This document shows, piece by piece, positions 28,884 to 38,633 of a stretch of DNA of 64,000 nt. The stretch is taken from the NCBI GenBank assembly GCA_951394045.1, contig OX595985.1:1798001-1862000 (forward strand), written 5' to 3'. A program made the position numbers and the translations under genes. Positions within the stretch are counted from its first letter, which is position 1, and each line of letters starts with the position of its first letter. The notes under the pieces were generated by a model that ran no database searches, was not told the DNA's origin, and worked only from the letters and a program-made list of their open reading frames with translations. The stretch comes from Nitzschia sp. DOCU1 (lineage: Eukaryota > Bacillariophyta > Bacillariophyceae > Bacillariales > Bacillariaceae).

Positions 28884-29168
28884 ATTTAGTGCACATCCTT
28901 ACCTTGCCGGCTGGCGCACGCCGGTCGGTGTCCCCCCCCACTCGCATGACAATTTGATGATGCCGACGACGATGACACGATGATGAGATATCCAAAGCGT
29001 CCATACAACCGACATTATCAAATCCACTTGCGCATCCTCCTCTCTCTCTCTACTAGCGGCTGCTAGCTGTCGACTACGTAGCTTGCTAGAGTATAGACGA
29101 AAGAATTCTCCGAAAGAGAAAAAGAAGACGACGAGCGTTCTTCTTCTTTCACCATGATTCTCATATTC
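28884..29168. promoter_or_regulatory. Duplicated POP5 upstream region, copy 1
   Basis: The right part (about 28960-29168) is similar to the region before the intact POP5 gene (about 35780-36001): shared order of GACGATGA runs, CCACTTG, GACTACG, AGCTTGCTAGAGTATAGACG, and AAAAGAAG before the start codon position. The duplication therefore carried the promoter. Confidence 0.5.
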
Positions 29169-29560
29169 ATGCTGGTTCGACTCAAACCATGAGGAGTGTT
29201 GGTCAAGTGGAAGGCAGCCAAACAACAACATCAACCGCCAATGATAATAATCGACAAGGGGCAATGTCATTACGCGAGTATTGTCGTGGCGTGTTGTTCC
29301 GCGAGCATATTGTGGAAGGATTCAAGCGAGTTTGTTGACGGTTTGGAAGATGCACACTACAAATCGCCTTGTGTGTATAATGGAGTGTCAATGGATTGGC
29401 TTGGACTCCCAAAAGTTCAACTATGGGACATATTCAAACATCGTAGCATTGGTGACGGGTCCTTCTTCTTTGGCAACAGCAAGCCACACCCGTCGATACA
29501 TGATGGCTGCAAATTTGCAAAAAGGAATTGCTTTGATTCAAGAAGCATGGCATCATGGAT
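29169..29560 (+). pseudogene. POP5 pseudogene, copy 1
   Basis: Starts ATG CTG GTT CGA CTC AAA CCA TGA, so it is closed by a stop at codon 8. Homology to the intact gene at 36002 continues patchily (GTGTTGGTCAAG, AATGATGATAAT-like, TGACGGTTTGGA, ATTCAAA) with the centre shortened and the intron lost or diverged. Downstream DNA to about 29790 also matches the other POP5 copies. Confidence 0.7.
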
Positions 29561-29911
29561 GGATCGATGCTATCCTTCATTCTTGGCGGCGGGTGGTATT
29601 TTTGTATGACGCCACGTGCTACCATGAAACGATACAGGATCAACACGATACATTTGGACCATTGTGGAGGAAACGATCGCTGACGTAACTCCTCATGACA
29701 AATTCTTTGGACATTGGAATCGCTTCCACGACAATCAACGACCAACACAGAAAAGGCAAAAGGTTTATTCAAGAGTTACTACTCATCAATGAAATGTTAA
29801 TTCAATAGATGCTTAGATGATACCAACCCCGGCCTTTTAAGCTACCGGGTGCCATATTCTGATACTGCTCTTATTTACCATTTCTGTCGCCGTTTCCTTA
29901 CTAATCTTCTC

Positions 29912-30567
29912 GTCGCAGCGGGTAGTATGGGGCAGGAATGGCGGGGACGCCCATTCTTTTCTTAGGTGCTTTGGTTGTTTTCTTGGAGTTCTTGGTCGCC
30001 TAAGAGCCTTGGTTCGAACCTTGTCCAGGCTATCTTCTTGCCCAGGTGTTGTCAACGAAGTGAAGTGGTTCCGAACTCACCACCACAGCAGCACCAGGCG
30101 TTCCAGCAGCATCGACCAGCATTCTTCTTTGACCAAAAACTAGATAGTCGTCTCCACTCCCATTAACGGTAAAAGTAAAGATTTTGCCTCCGGGAAGACA
30201 CAACGTCTCGTTGTAACGCGGGTTGCCTTGTACTTACAGGAGGCCTCCTCCTTTGCTGAAAGGAGACGAACGTTCTTCTTCTCGTGCTGCGAAATGTAAG
30301 CGACAAGGCTCCTAAAAACTCGTTCCGGCACCGTTTGCATCTAAGAGCAACGCCTATCAGTTTCATGCATGTGATACTTTGTTTGAGTTGGAGCTATTGA
30401 AGGACATCCGTCAAGAGCTTCTACTCAAACAAAGTATCACATCCACGAAACGACTGCGCGCCTCCTCCTGATCGTCGGCGATGCTGCTTGTTGGTGGTGC
30501 TGCTGCTTTACAAGAGGAAAAATGCAAGTAAGAGAAGGAATGGTGAGTTGCTGATGGATAACTTACT
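29912..30567 (-). pseudogene. KAP family pseudogene
   Basis: Read on the minus strand from 30567, the signal-peptide codons match copies 2 and 4 (SISNSPFLLLLAF-like), but the start codon is AGT. The middle is scrambled by a local inverted duplication (30371-30395 against 30416-30440), and frameshifts break the domain, although the equivalents of LCLP, the D-Y-x-V-F segment and the closing KAPKKRM-like tail remain readable in different frames. The tail is closest to KAP copy 4. Confidence 0.8.
30371..30440. repeat. Inverted duplication inside the KAP pseudogene
   Basis: GTGATACTTTGTTTGAGT at 30371-30388 is the exact reverse complement of 30423-30440; allowing two mismatches the arms reach 25 bp with a 20-bp loop. 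The right arm is in the family's normal orientation, the left arm is inverted. Confidence 0.9.
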
Positions 30568-31026
30568 TCTGGAACCTTGCGAAGAGTTTTGAAATAAAAT
30601 GAGAACGTTTGCTAATTTCTACCCACCGCAAGGAAGTAGAAAAAGGACCCGCCTGTGTGAGATGGATTTTGTAGGCCCATCTTTTCGATATGAAAGATGA
30701 TATGCCCATCTGTCTAGTATGACCTTGAACATATAGTACCTGGTAGAGCCAATGACTTCAGGGGAGATATTTCATATATGCCCACCAAATTTGTTTTTCC
30801 ACTGAAAACGCAAAGCAACGTACGTATCATAGAACTTTTCATCCACTCATTACGATATTTGGATGGCTGATGGATGACGATAAAAGGTTCTGTTTGTATG
30901 TCGCCCGTACCTGGTACCAGGTACAAGCACGAGCTACACAGCCCCGCTCTCCTGCTCCCAAGCAAGATTGCGAGGACAGTTTCAGACCGACAGTTTCAGA
31001 TCCATGTACTCATGCTTTTCATCATG
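30568..31026. other. Spacer between duplicated units
   Basis: 459 bp between the KAP pseudogene and POP5 pseudogene 2. It holds an 18-bp perfect palindrome at 30907-30924 (GTACCTGGTACCAGGTAC). No gene is seen. Confidence 0.45.
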
Positions 31027-31340
31027 ATGGTTCGACTCTAAACACGAAGAGTGTTGGTCAAGTTGGAGGTACCAGCCACCCAAACAACACAATGGTGAGG
31101 ATCAAGACGTGGCAACGGCATTGCGCTCCTTGAGCCGATTGTGGATGGATCTCGAGCTAGTTCGACGGTTTGGATGCACGCTACAGATCGTCTTGTGTGT
31201 CGCATTCATTTGGGCTACGAATGGGTTTGATTATGGTGCATATTCAAAATAGTAGTGTTGGGGGCGATTCCTTCTTCTTCGGCAACAGCAAGCCATACCC
31301 GTCAAAAAATGGTGATATCATTCGTCGGCGGTGGCATTTT
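31027..31340 (+). pseudogene. POP5 pseudogene, copy 2
   Basis: Reads ATG GTT CGA CTC TAA: the fifth codon is a stop (the intact copy has AAA). It keeps GTTGGTCAAGTTGGAGGTACCAGCCAC almost exactly as in the intact gene, then lacks most of the middle and resumes at the GAGCCGATTGTGG segment. Flanking DNA to about 31510 matches other copies. Confidence 0.75.
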
Positions 31341-31744
31341 TTATAGCACATGTTACTATCTGGATGCGCAACGATACAGGATCAGAGGGGCGATGGAATT
31401 CGGAACATTGTGCAGACGCAGTACGCGATCATTGAAACTCATGACAAGTTCTTCGACATTTGAATCTCTTCCACGACAATCATGCACACGCGAAGACCAA
31501 AGGATGGTTCAAGAGTTTTGGTTGCTAACTCCACGCTCGTTTCGACTGGGGAGTTTAAAGATTCGAGCATCGACTACCCTCCTGACTAATCGCTGCCCAT
31601 TGTACAGATGACTACTCAGGCGATTCCGACCCCATCGTTTGAGCTACTACTGGGTACCATTTTCTGGTTTCTTTTTAACGTTTTATTTCTCGCACTTTTT
31701 ACTAATCATATTTCACGAGGGACCCTATTCTACTCCGTGAGGCC

Positions 31745-32473
31745 TCAAGGGGCAGGAACTGGGGCCGGTTCGGGCGCGGGAATAGGTGCAGGAACTGGGG
31801 CGGGCTCTGGCGCGGGAATAGGTGCAGGAACTGGTCCAGGAACCGGGGCCGGAATAGGTGCAGGAACTGCAGCAGGAACCGGGGCAGGAATGGCGGGTTT
31901 GACGCTCCTCTGCTTAGGTGCTTTGGTTGCCTTGGGAGCCTTTGTTGCCTTGGGGGCCTTGGTAGCCGGAATAGGTGCTTTGGTTGCTGCCTTGGGAGCC
32001 TTTGTTGCCTTGGTAGATTCGGCTCTGGGGCGAAGCTCTCGATCTCGTTGGAACTCAGCTCGAGCCTTGTCGAGGCTGGTTTGTTGCCCATGTGAGAAGG
32101 TGTCAAAGTGAAGTGGTTCCGAACTCGCCCCTGGAGCTCCAGTACCAACCATCTTCCCATGAACGAAAACGGCATAATCGCCCACCCCACCACCATTGAT
32201 GGTGAAAGTGAAGATTTCGTCTTGGGGAAGACACAAAGTCTCGGTGTAACGAGAGTTTGCCTCGTACTCCCCGGCCTCCTTTGAAAGCAGAACGGTCTCA
32301 TGAGAGTCGACGAGGCTGAAACTTGTTTCAGGGCCGTTCGCATCCGTCAAGAGCTCCAACTCGAACAAAGTATCACATCCATGGAACTGCTCTGCGTTGG
32401 TGATTTTTTCCAAGAAGAGTGGAAGAAGCAAGAGCAGAAAAGATGCGTTGCAAGCAGAGGTTGAGATCTTCAT
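31745..32473 (-). CDS. KAP family secreted protein with K-x-x-K and Pro/Ala tail, copy 3
   Basis: 242 residues from the ATG at 32471-32473. Signal peptide FLLLLLPLFLEKITNAEQ; central domain as in the other copies (HGCDTLFELELLTDANG, SRYTETLCLPQDEIFTFTI, DYAVFVHGKMVGTGAPG). The tail differs: a shorter K-x-x-K block (STKATKAPK, KATKAPKATKAPK) is followed by about 50 residues of repeating PAPVPAPIP units to the C-terminus, similar to proline-rich wall proteins. It converges on POP5 pseudogene 2. The upstream region is conserved with copy 1. Function unknown; cell-wall association is inferred from the tail. Confidence 0.88.
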   Translation of the reverse strand: MKISTSACNASFLLLLLPLFLEKITNAEQFHGCDTLFELELLTDANGPETSFSLVDSHETVLLSKEAGEYEANSRYTETLCLPQDEIFTFTINGGGVGDYAVFVHGKMVGTGAPGASSEPLHFDTFSHGQQTSLDKARAEFQRDRELRPRAESTKATKAPKAATKAPIPATKAPKATKAPKATKAPKQRSVKPAIPAPVPAAVPAPIPAPVPGPVPAPIPAPEPAPVPAPIPAPEPAPVPAP

Positions 32474-32815
32474 TTGTTGTTAGTATGAGTTGCTAGAATC
32501 ACAATGTTGATGGCCTTCGTGCAAAGAAAGTGAGACAAGTTGCTGCCAAGAAGTAGAGGAATCGAGAAGCGTTTGCTTTTGCCTTTCGAGAGAGGAGTTC
32601 CCAGAAGATTGAACTCGGCCTGATCATCAAGCCTAGTAGTGAGTAGAAGTAGAAGTACCACATTCTAGTAGTAGTATTTTGATGTTCTAGCTAGGTACAA
32701 ACAGGTAGCAGGAGTACTACTATCAGAATAGTAGAGATCGTGCCAAAACGTCGGGGCGGTGCCAATGGCTCGCACGATCGAGCTAAATGATTCATCTCAC
32801 TACTATGGTTGCAAA
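32474..32815 (-). promoter_or_regulatory. Upstream region of KAP copy 3, conserved with KAP copy 1
   Basis: Aligns with 9850-10180. The strongest match is about 32738-32795: ATCGTGCCAA, ACGTCG, CGGTGCCA, GGCTCGCACGATCGA, CTAAATGATTC in the same order as at copy 1. These are candidate promoter elements or simply duplication remnants. Confidence 0.5.
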
Positions 32816-33409
32816 TCCTAACATTCAACTAAAATGATTCGGCGTCGCAAGCATCTTAGACTATTTATCTAGGGGTTGAGTCGTACATGGATGAAAAATG
32901 TATGACTACTAACGCCTCCCTATACTACTCTCTAGCATTTAGGAATCGGTGCAAACATACTTCCTTTTGGATTGAAATCATCAAGGTTGTAGAGATGTTA
33001 TGTTTCGTTCAAGTCGGCCTTCATTGTTTAAAATAGAAGCCGGGACTTTCCCAGGAGGTGAGTGAGTCGTATTCGGAGGAAGAAAACACTCCTTGCGGAT
33101 CGCATACGAAACGAAGCAATAAGTATGCCACACGGTACGTACCTACAATACGTAATATATGCGTCCGGCGCGCCTGTGGGTTTCCCTGGATATATTATGC
33201 AACGTTGCGATGCAACGATGCGACGATGACGATGGGGGAGCCACAACATTGACTGACAGTATCACATTCCACTTGCATGATTTCTCCACGCGTTATCTAT
33301 ATCTCTAGCGAGCTAGGTGTTGACCACGGAGTTTGTTCGAAAATATACTAAAGAATGCGCCGAGAGAGAAAAAGAAGGCGTGGTGCTCTTTCATCATCCC
33401 ATTCTCATC
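32816..33409. other. Spacer with duplicated POP5 upstream sequence
   Basis: The right half (about 33200-33409) resembles the region preceding intact POP5 (CCACTTG, TTGACCACGGAG, AGAAAAAGAAGGCGTGGTG). No gene is seen. Confidence 0.45.
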
Positions 33410-33800
33410 ATTGTTCGACGCAAAACACGATGCTTGTTGGTCAAGTTGGAGGTACCAGCCACTCTGACAGCAGCAACATCCAATGATGATAATCAAGAAG
33501 TGGCAACGGTATGCCTTCTTGTAAAGACTTATCGACTGCCATGCGACAGGATATCGTCCATCATTTGGAGTGGCGGCCGAAAGAATGGCGACGGATATGC
33601 ATAGTGCGTCATATCACAAGGCCAGCCACAAGAGATGGCGGCCCTATTGGGAACTGTTTAGATCCTTTGTGATCTTTTTTCTCGTTGCTCGCTTGTTTTT
33701 CATTTTTCAACGTGCACACAGTCCGCTTCTGGGATGCCACGACGCTGTCACTCTTATTGCGTATTGCTCGAGCGGATTGTAAACGGATTCGAGCTAGTTC
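33410..33800 (+). pseudogene. POP5 pseudogene, copy 3, intron retained
   Basis: The start codon is ATT instead of ATG. The first exon otherwise reads VRRKTRCLLVKLEVPATL like the intact gene, then loses one base after GTGGCAACG and goes out of frame. The intron is still recognisable between GTGCGT (about 33602) and CACACAG before TCCGCTTCTGGGAT, so this copy arose at DNA level and not by retroposition. The second exon gains a stop (GGATTGTAA). Flanks to about 33990 match the other units. Confidence 0.8.
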
Positions 33801-34239
33801 TCGGTTTTGACGCATTCTTCCACGAATACTGTTTCGCATTCACCTTGCACAACGAAAGAGTGGCGATGGAATTTGGAAAACGTATAACGCCATCGTTGAA
33901 AAAACTCATTAGCTCTTTGACGAAGGAATCTCTCGCACGACAATCAACGACACACACAAAGACCATAGGATGATACAAGAGTTTTGGTTGCTACCGCCGC
34001 GCTCGAAGCGACTGCCGTTACTATTTCTGGGAGTTTGTCGCTCAAAAATCCTGATTGTAAGGATGGGGCTACAAGGGGCGGGGCAATGCCTAATTCATTC
34101 TCTACCAGTTATATTCAATACTATTGGTCACCTGGCAGCCTGCCATACAAGCATACCTCGATGAAGACTGCCCAGACAATTCCGACTCTCCTCCTATTAC
34201 TTCTATCTTGAAGGAGTGTCTGTACCCTCGTCCCAGTAC

Positions 34240-34830
34240 TCATCTACAGTTTTGTGGATCAACACTACAATCAACTATGGGAGCAGGGGTGGGCGCCCTC
34301 ATTCTTTTCTTTGGCGCTTTGGCAGCCTTGGGGACCTTCGTTGCCTTGGGTGCCTTGGTGGCCTTTGGAGCCTTGGTAGATTTGGGAGCAAGCTCTCGAT
34401 CACGTTGTTGCAGGTCAGTTCGAGCCTTGCTGAGGCTATCATTTTGTTGCCCCTGTCCTGAGAATGTGTCAAAGTGAAGTGGTTCCGAACTCACCCCAGG
34501 CGTTCCAGCACCAATCATGTCGCCTTGAACAAAAACTACATAGTCGACTGCTCCACTGCCATTAATGCTAAATGTGAAGACTTCATCTCCGGGAAGGCAC
34601 AGCGTCTCTGTGTAACGCGAGTTTGCATCGTACTTTCCGGCTATCTCCTTTGAAAGCAGAACGGTCTCGTGCGAATCGACAAGGCTGAAACTCGTTTCGG
34701 CGCCATTTGTATCTGTCAGAAGTTCCAACTCAAACAAAGCATCACATCCATGAAACTGCTCGGCGTTGTTGGTGCTGTTTTTCAAAAGAAATGCAAGCAA
34801 AAGCAGAAAAGGAGATTTGTTTAGCTTCAT
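34240..34830 (-). CDS. KAP family secreted protein, copy 4, most diverged
   Basis: 196 residues from the ATG at 34828-34830 (MKLNKSPF), aligned with the other signal peptides; an in-frame ATG at 34854 would add eight residues. The domain differs from copies 1-3 at several points (SKEIAGKYDANS with one extra residue, LPGDEVFTFSINGSGAVDYVVFVQGDMIGAG). The tail has a short KAPKATKAPKATK block, then KAPKKRMRAPTPAPIVDCSVDPQNCR with two extra cysteines that the other copies lack. It converges on POP5 pseudogene 3. Confidence 0.87.
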   Translation of the reverse strand: MKLNKSPFLLLLAFLLKNSTNNAEQFHGCDALFELELLTDTNGAETSFSLVDSHETVLLSKEIAGKYDANSRYTETLCLPGDEVFTFSINGSGAVDYVVFVQGDMIGAGTPGVSSEPLHFDTFSGQGQQNDSLSKARTDLQQRDRELAPKSTKAPKATKAPKATKVPKAAKAPKKRMRAPTPAPIVDCSVDPQNCR

Positions 34831-36001
34831 GGCTCTTGTTGCTTCAGTACCCATTCGTTTGAATGGTGATGCCTTTACAACTTCTTCCGCAAAAGTGAGA
34901 AGAGCTTCAAATAAAACCAAGAGTCATTTTGGCCAAGGTTTTCTTGAGAGTGGAACGAAGAACCGAATTTCTCGGCGGATGATGATGCTCGCGGTCTTCG
35001 TGTCATATCCCAGATTCTGTGAGTACTCAAAAGCGAGTAATGCTGGTAGTAACCAGGTGCGAGCGCTGGTGGGTTGCCTGCTCAAACATTAAACAGACGG
35101 TAATTCATGGGGCACTACTAGATTATTACGTATGCATAGCCGCAATAGCCTTGTAGTCTACCCTAATTTGGGAGATGCTCATCAACCCTTGAACCGCATT
35201 TAGTAGGACTGCTATCCTTGTTCTTGGTTTGTCTTCGGGCTTTATTAGTTGTTAGTTACTGTGCATTAAAGCGGTTTCTTTTACCGTCTTCTTAGAGGGA
35301 CCCCGACGGAAAGGTTGATTCTGTCGTTTGGATTGTATCGCACAATAGCCTAATTTCCCATTATGGAAATTCTTTACCAGGTACGAAGGGCTATTACGCT
35401 CAAAGCCGCTCGCCGAAACAACAACGATTGTCTTTTTTTGGACTCCACTCTACTAGACGAAAAGGGGTTGGGAGAGAAACCTTTCTCATAAAAGCACCAT
35501 CAGTACTCCGTGTTTTGGTACTTTCTGCCCTCTCTCTAGTATCGTAGTAGCATAGACGACTGGCAGTAAGACTCGTTGAGAAGTATGGGCACAGGAAATA
35601 GAGTGATAGAGGCCGACTTTAACAAGGGTTCGTATTACGTCATATGATACCAGTAGTACATGTCGTGTAGTCGTGCAATGGTCAAATGCTAGGGTTGCAC
35701 GTCGTACGTACCTACAATACGTAGTATGTGACATGCACTCGTAGATAGTTTCCCGCCAAAAAATTGGTCCAACGAGATGATGACGAGATACGACGATGAC
35801 GATGATCATGGTAGCGACGGCGTCTATCGATACATTGATCGACAATACCACACTCCACTTGTATGCTTTCCACCCGTTATCTATATCTTTAGTAGTGAGC
35901 TAGCTGTTGACTACGGAGCTTGCTAGAGTATAGACGGAGGCACCTTCCGAGAGAAAAAAGAAGGCGTGGTGTTCTCTCATCATTATTATCCCATTCTCAT
36001 C
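34831..36001. other. Intergenic region with POP5 promoter at its right end
   Basis: 1.17 kb between KAP copy 4 and POP5, divergently oriented. The last 220 bp are the parent of the POP5 upstream sequences duplicated at 28960, 30990 and 33200. The rest shows no coding or repeat signal. Confidence 0.45.
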
Positions 36002-36613
36002 ATGGTTCGACTCAAAACACGATGGTTGCTGGTCAAGTTGGAGGTACCAGCCACTCTAAGAACAGCATCATCCAATGATGATAATCAAGAAGTGGCAACG
36101 GGATTGCCTTCTCGTAAAGACTTGTCTACTGCCATACGACAGAATATCGTTCATCATTTAGGAGTGGCAGCCGAAGGAATGGCGTCTGATACGCAAGGTG
36201 CGTTATATCACAAGGCCAGCCACAACAGGCGGCGGCCGTATTGGAGACCTTTTGGATACGTTGTTGTATTTTTCTCATTTGCTGGCTTGTTTTTCATTTC
36301 AACGACACACACAGTCCGCTTCTGGGATCCCACGACGCGGTTACTCTTAATTAGGGTTCCTAGAGCCGATTGTGGGAGGATTAGAGCTAGTTTGACCGTT
36401 TGGACACACCTTTCTACAAATAACAACACTCTCCTTGTAGCATCGATTCTAAGTGTCAATGGATCGGCTCGTACGGCCAAACGATCGGCAATGGGGCACA
36501 TTCAAAGGTATTATCGGGGACGGTGGCTGCAACAAAGGGCAAGTCGGAAAATGATAGACAAGGAATGCCGGAAATTGCAAGAATTAATCACTACAATTCA
36601 AGGCATTGATTGA
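36002..36613 (+). CDS. POP5: POP5-like subunit of RNase P / RNase MRP, two exons
   Basis: Exon 1 is 36002-36197, exon 2 36315-36613; the intron starts GTGCGT and ends CACACAG, phase 1. The product has 164 residues, close to the usual length of eukaryotic POP5. The N-terminus MVRLKTRWLLVKLEVP matches the family's M-V-R-x-K-x-R-Y-L-L opening; after the splice, VRFWDPTTRLLLIRVPRADCGRIRASLTVWTHL follows the conserved central strands, and VASILSVNGSARTAKRSAMGHIQRYYR matches the V-x-G-T-I-R-x-x-x-x-x-x-I segment. POP5 is a protein subunit of the nuclear ribonucleoproteins that trim tRNA 5' ends and process rRNA. Unspliced reading would insert a hydrophobic 39-residue segment absent from the family. 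It is the only open copy among four in this array. Confidence 0.82.
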   Translation: MVRLKTRWLLVKLEVPATLRTASSNDDNQEVATGLPSRKDLSTAIRQNIVHHLGVAAEGMASDTQGALYHKASHNRRRPYWRPFGYVVVFFSFAGLFFISTTHTVRFWDPTTRLLLIRVPRADCGRIRASLTVWTHLSTNNNTLLVASILSVNGSARTAKRSAMGHIQRYYRGRWLQQRASRKMIDKECRKLQELITTIQGID

Positions 36614-37092
36614 ATGATCAATGAATATATTCGTTGGCTGGTAACTTTTGTTTTGTGTGGCACGTGTTACCAAGATTTGCAACGATATCGAATCCAAAAT
36701 GCCCGGCAGTTGCAAGAATGACTACTAGTCACGACTTTGATTCCAAGAAGAATGGATGAATGCAAGGATGAGACGCTCGGCGTGGATGGCCTTTTTGTGT
36801 GGCACGTGCTGCCAAGACTTGAAACTCAGAGAGAATAGACACGATTGTAGAGGTGCGATGGAATTTTGATACATGGCAGACACGACAACAGAGGGGCGTT
36901 GGAATTTGGAACATTCTCGAGACGATTACGCTATCGTTGCAACCCACGACAATAAAATCTCCTCCACGACAGCCAATGACACTCCATACATCAAAGGATG
37001 CAAGATTTTGCGTCTGCAGCCACTCTCATTTTTATGGTCATTATTTTGAGGGGACAAGTTTTGTTTTGCTCGAAAGCGTTGTGGCAACAACA
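36614..37092. other. Duplicated 3' flank of POP5
   Basis: Contains two tandem, diverged versions of a segment (GTGTGGCACGTGTTACCAAG at 36655 and GTGTGGCACGTGCTGCCAAG at 36796) also found after the POP5 pseudogenes (about 29610 and 31340). Part of this may be the 5' untranslated region of the next gene. Confidence 0.5.
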
Positions 37093-37488
37093 ATGAATTC
37101 TTCCGCAGTCTCACCGCCACCCAACTTTCGCACATCTACCTGCTGGCTAATAGTTGTCGTGCTATTGGTCTTGCCAATCCTTGGATTTAGTTGGATGTAC
37201 GAAGAATGGTGGATCCTTTCTGATTCCTTGCCCGACAGTAGCATCAAGTTGAAATCGCCCAAAACGTCGGGCGGCAGTATCAGATCAAACTATCCATCAC
37301 GTTCTACCCAATCCACTCCGCTCTTTCAGACGCACTTGGAGTGGTCCTTGGAATATGGGGTTTACGAGCCTGAACAAACCGTGGAAAACTACTACGACGA
37401 ACGACCTTCCAAAGACTTTCGCTTGAAGAATGCCTCGTGGACGTTGGAGCATGGCATGTTAGTCGAATGGTTCAGGGGCGGTGATTAG
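37093..37488 (+). CDS. Small single-pass membrane protein, unknown
   Basis: 131 residues from the ATG at 37093; the frame continues upstream without protein-like content, and this ATG places a clear signal anchor near the N-terminus (STCWLIVVVLLVLPILGFSWMY, residues about 17-38). The rest is hydrophilic: a Ser/Lys-rich stretch (KLKSPKTSGGS), two similar phrases H-L-E-W-S-L-E-Y-G and N-A-S-W-T-L-E-H-G-M, and a C-terminal EWFRGGD. The repeated W-[ST]-L-E-[YH]-G suggests a small internal duplication. Not recognised. Confidence 0.5.
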   Translation: MNSSAVSPPPNFRTSTCWLIVVVLLVLPILGFSWMYEEWWILSDSLPDSSIKLKSPKTSGGSIRSNYPSRSTQSTPLFQTHLEWSLEYGVYEPEQTVENYYDERPSKDFRLKNASWTLEHGMLVEWFRGGD

Positions 37489-38072
37489 ATGATCTCTGGA
37501 CGAAAATTGAAACGCCTCGACAATCTTGTTTCACCACAACAATATATCATCGCGTTTTAGATTGTTTCAGGAGGAAATTCGTGTCAAATCAACGGCTTCT
37601 TGCCTGCTCGCGTGGTGGAGTAATATGCCATCCTTGTTCGGTAGCTTGGCCAGAAAGTAAAAACAGTACAGATAGTCAAGTTTTATCAAACGATCAGATT
37701 GAAGGCGTAGCAAAACCAGCAATTTTTATTCACCTTGCAGATGATTCGTACAGCGGATTCACTACCCAGAAACAAGCTGCAACAACTAGTCGGCACCAAA
37801 CAACCTTTCGCGCCGAGGATACACTTGATAGAACGTCGGACGATTCACAGACTTCTTCTTTAAAAGTTTGAAGGCGCTACCTAGCCTCGAACGTAACAGA
37901 ACTCCAGAATATCCTAAAGGGTTGGATCTGAATCTTGGAACCCCCACTTGATGAATCAAATTTCCTCGTTGTTTCTGTTCGATGGGCCAAATAGCCACGG
38001 CCACTCGAGCAATATAAATAGCCCACATGAAATTGTCACAGCACCATGTCAGCCTCCCATAGCCTTTGCGGG
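37489..38072. other. Intergenic spacer
   Basis: 584 bp with short uninterpretable ORFs on both strands; nothing supportable. Confidence 0.4.
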
Positions 38073-38633
38073 CTATCGCATGTCGATATAGGCCGACTGG
38101 GATACAAGGCATTGGCTACACAAACAAAAAGAAGGCGGTAGACGCCTAGAAGTCGCCAAGACTACTCTCAATCTCTCCAACTCATCTAGTGATGCCCTCC
38201 GCCAAGGATATACCCCCCTCCAAAGATTCCATTCGTATACCCTTCGGGCAGGTTCCACAAAAACTTGCTGATTGGCTGCATCTTCTGGCGCCACTCTAGC
38301 CACTTTGGTTTCCTTACGACGAAACCAGGCTGTTACATTTTTTGTTTGTGCTCCTGGTGCTCCTCCTAGTTCACCCCTTCGACCTGCAAAGAAGCTCCCT
38401 AGAGACCGAACGCGATCGGGACGATTCACCGGCCAAGAATCGGCTGCCCTAAACGACCGCATCGAGCTGATACTAGATTCAAAAGATTGAACCAGGACAC
38501 TAACTGAATGGTAAATCGAGCGACAGGAGAGCTTTGATAGCCGGTCAGAGAGGAATCGACGACTCTGCCCCGACCTTCCAACTGTATCCAGCAGCAGAGG
38601 CATCAACCACACGCCTGAACGCCGTGTTGCCAT
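38073..38633 (-). CDS. Hypothetical protein, possibly mitochondrial
   Basis: 186 residues from an ATG at 38631-38633. The first 50 residues are rich in Arg/Ser with hydrophobic positions and few acids (RRFLSDRLSKLSCRSIYHSVSVLV), as in mitochondrial presequences. The part from about 100 (AWFRRKETKVARVAPEDAANQQVFVEPARRVYEWNLWRGVYPWRRASLDELERLR) looks protein-like with a predicted C-terminal helix. No family recognised. It could be a spurious frame, but it is longer and better composed than its antisense competitor. Confidence 0.4.
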   Translation of the reverse strand: MATRRSGVWLMPLLLDTVGRSGQSRRFLSDRLSKLSCRSIYHSVSVLVQSFESSISSMRSFRAADSWPVNRPDRVRSLGSFFAGRRGELGGAPGAQTKNVTAWFRRKETKVARVAPEDAANQQVFVEPARRVYEWNLWRGVYPWRRASLDELERLRVVLATSRRLPPSFCLCSQCLVSQSAYIDMR

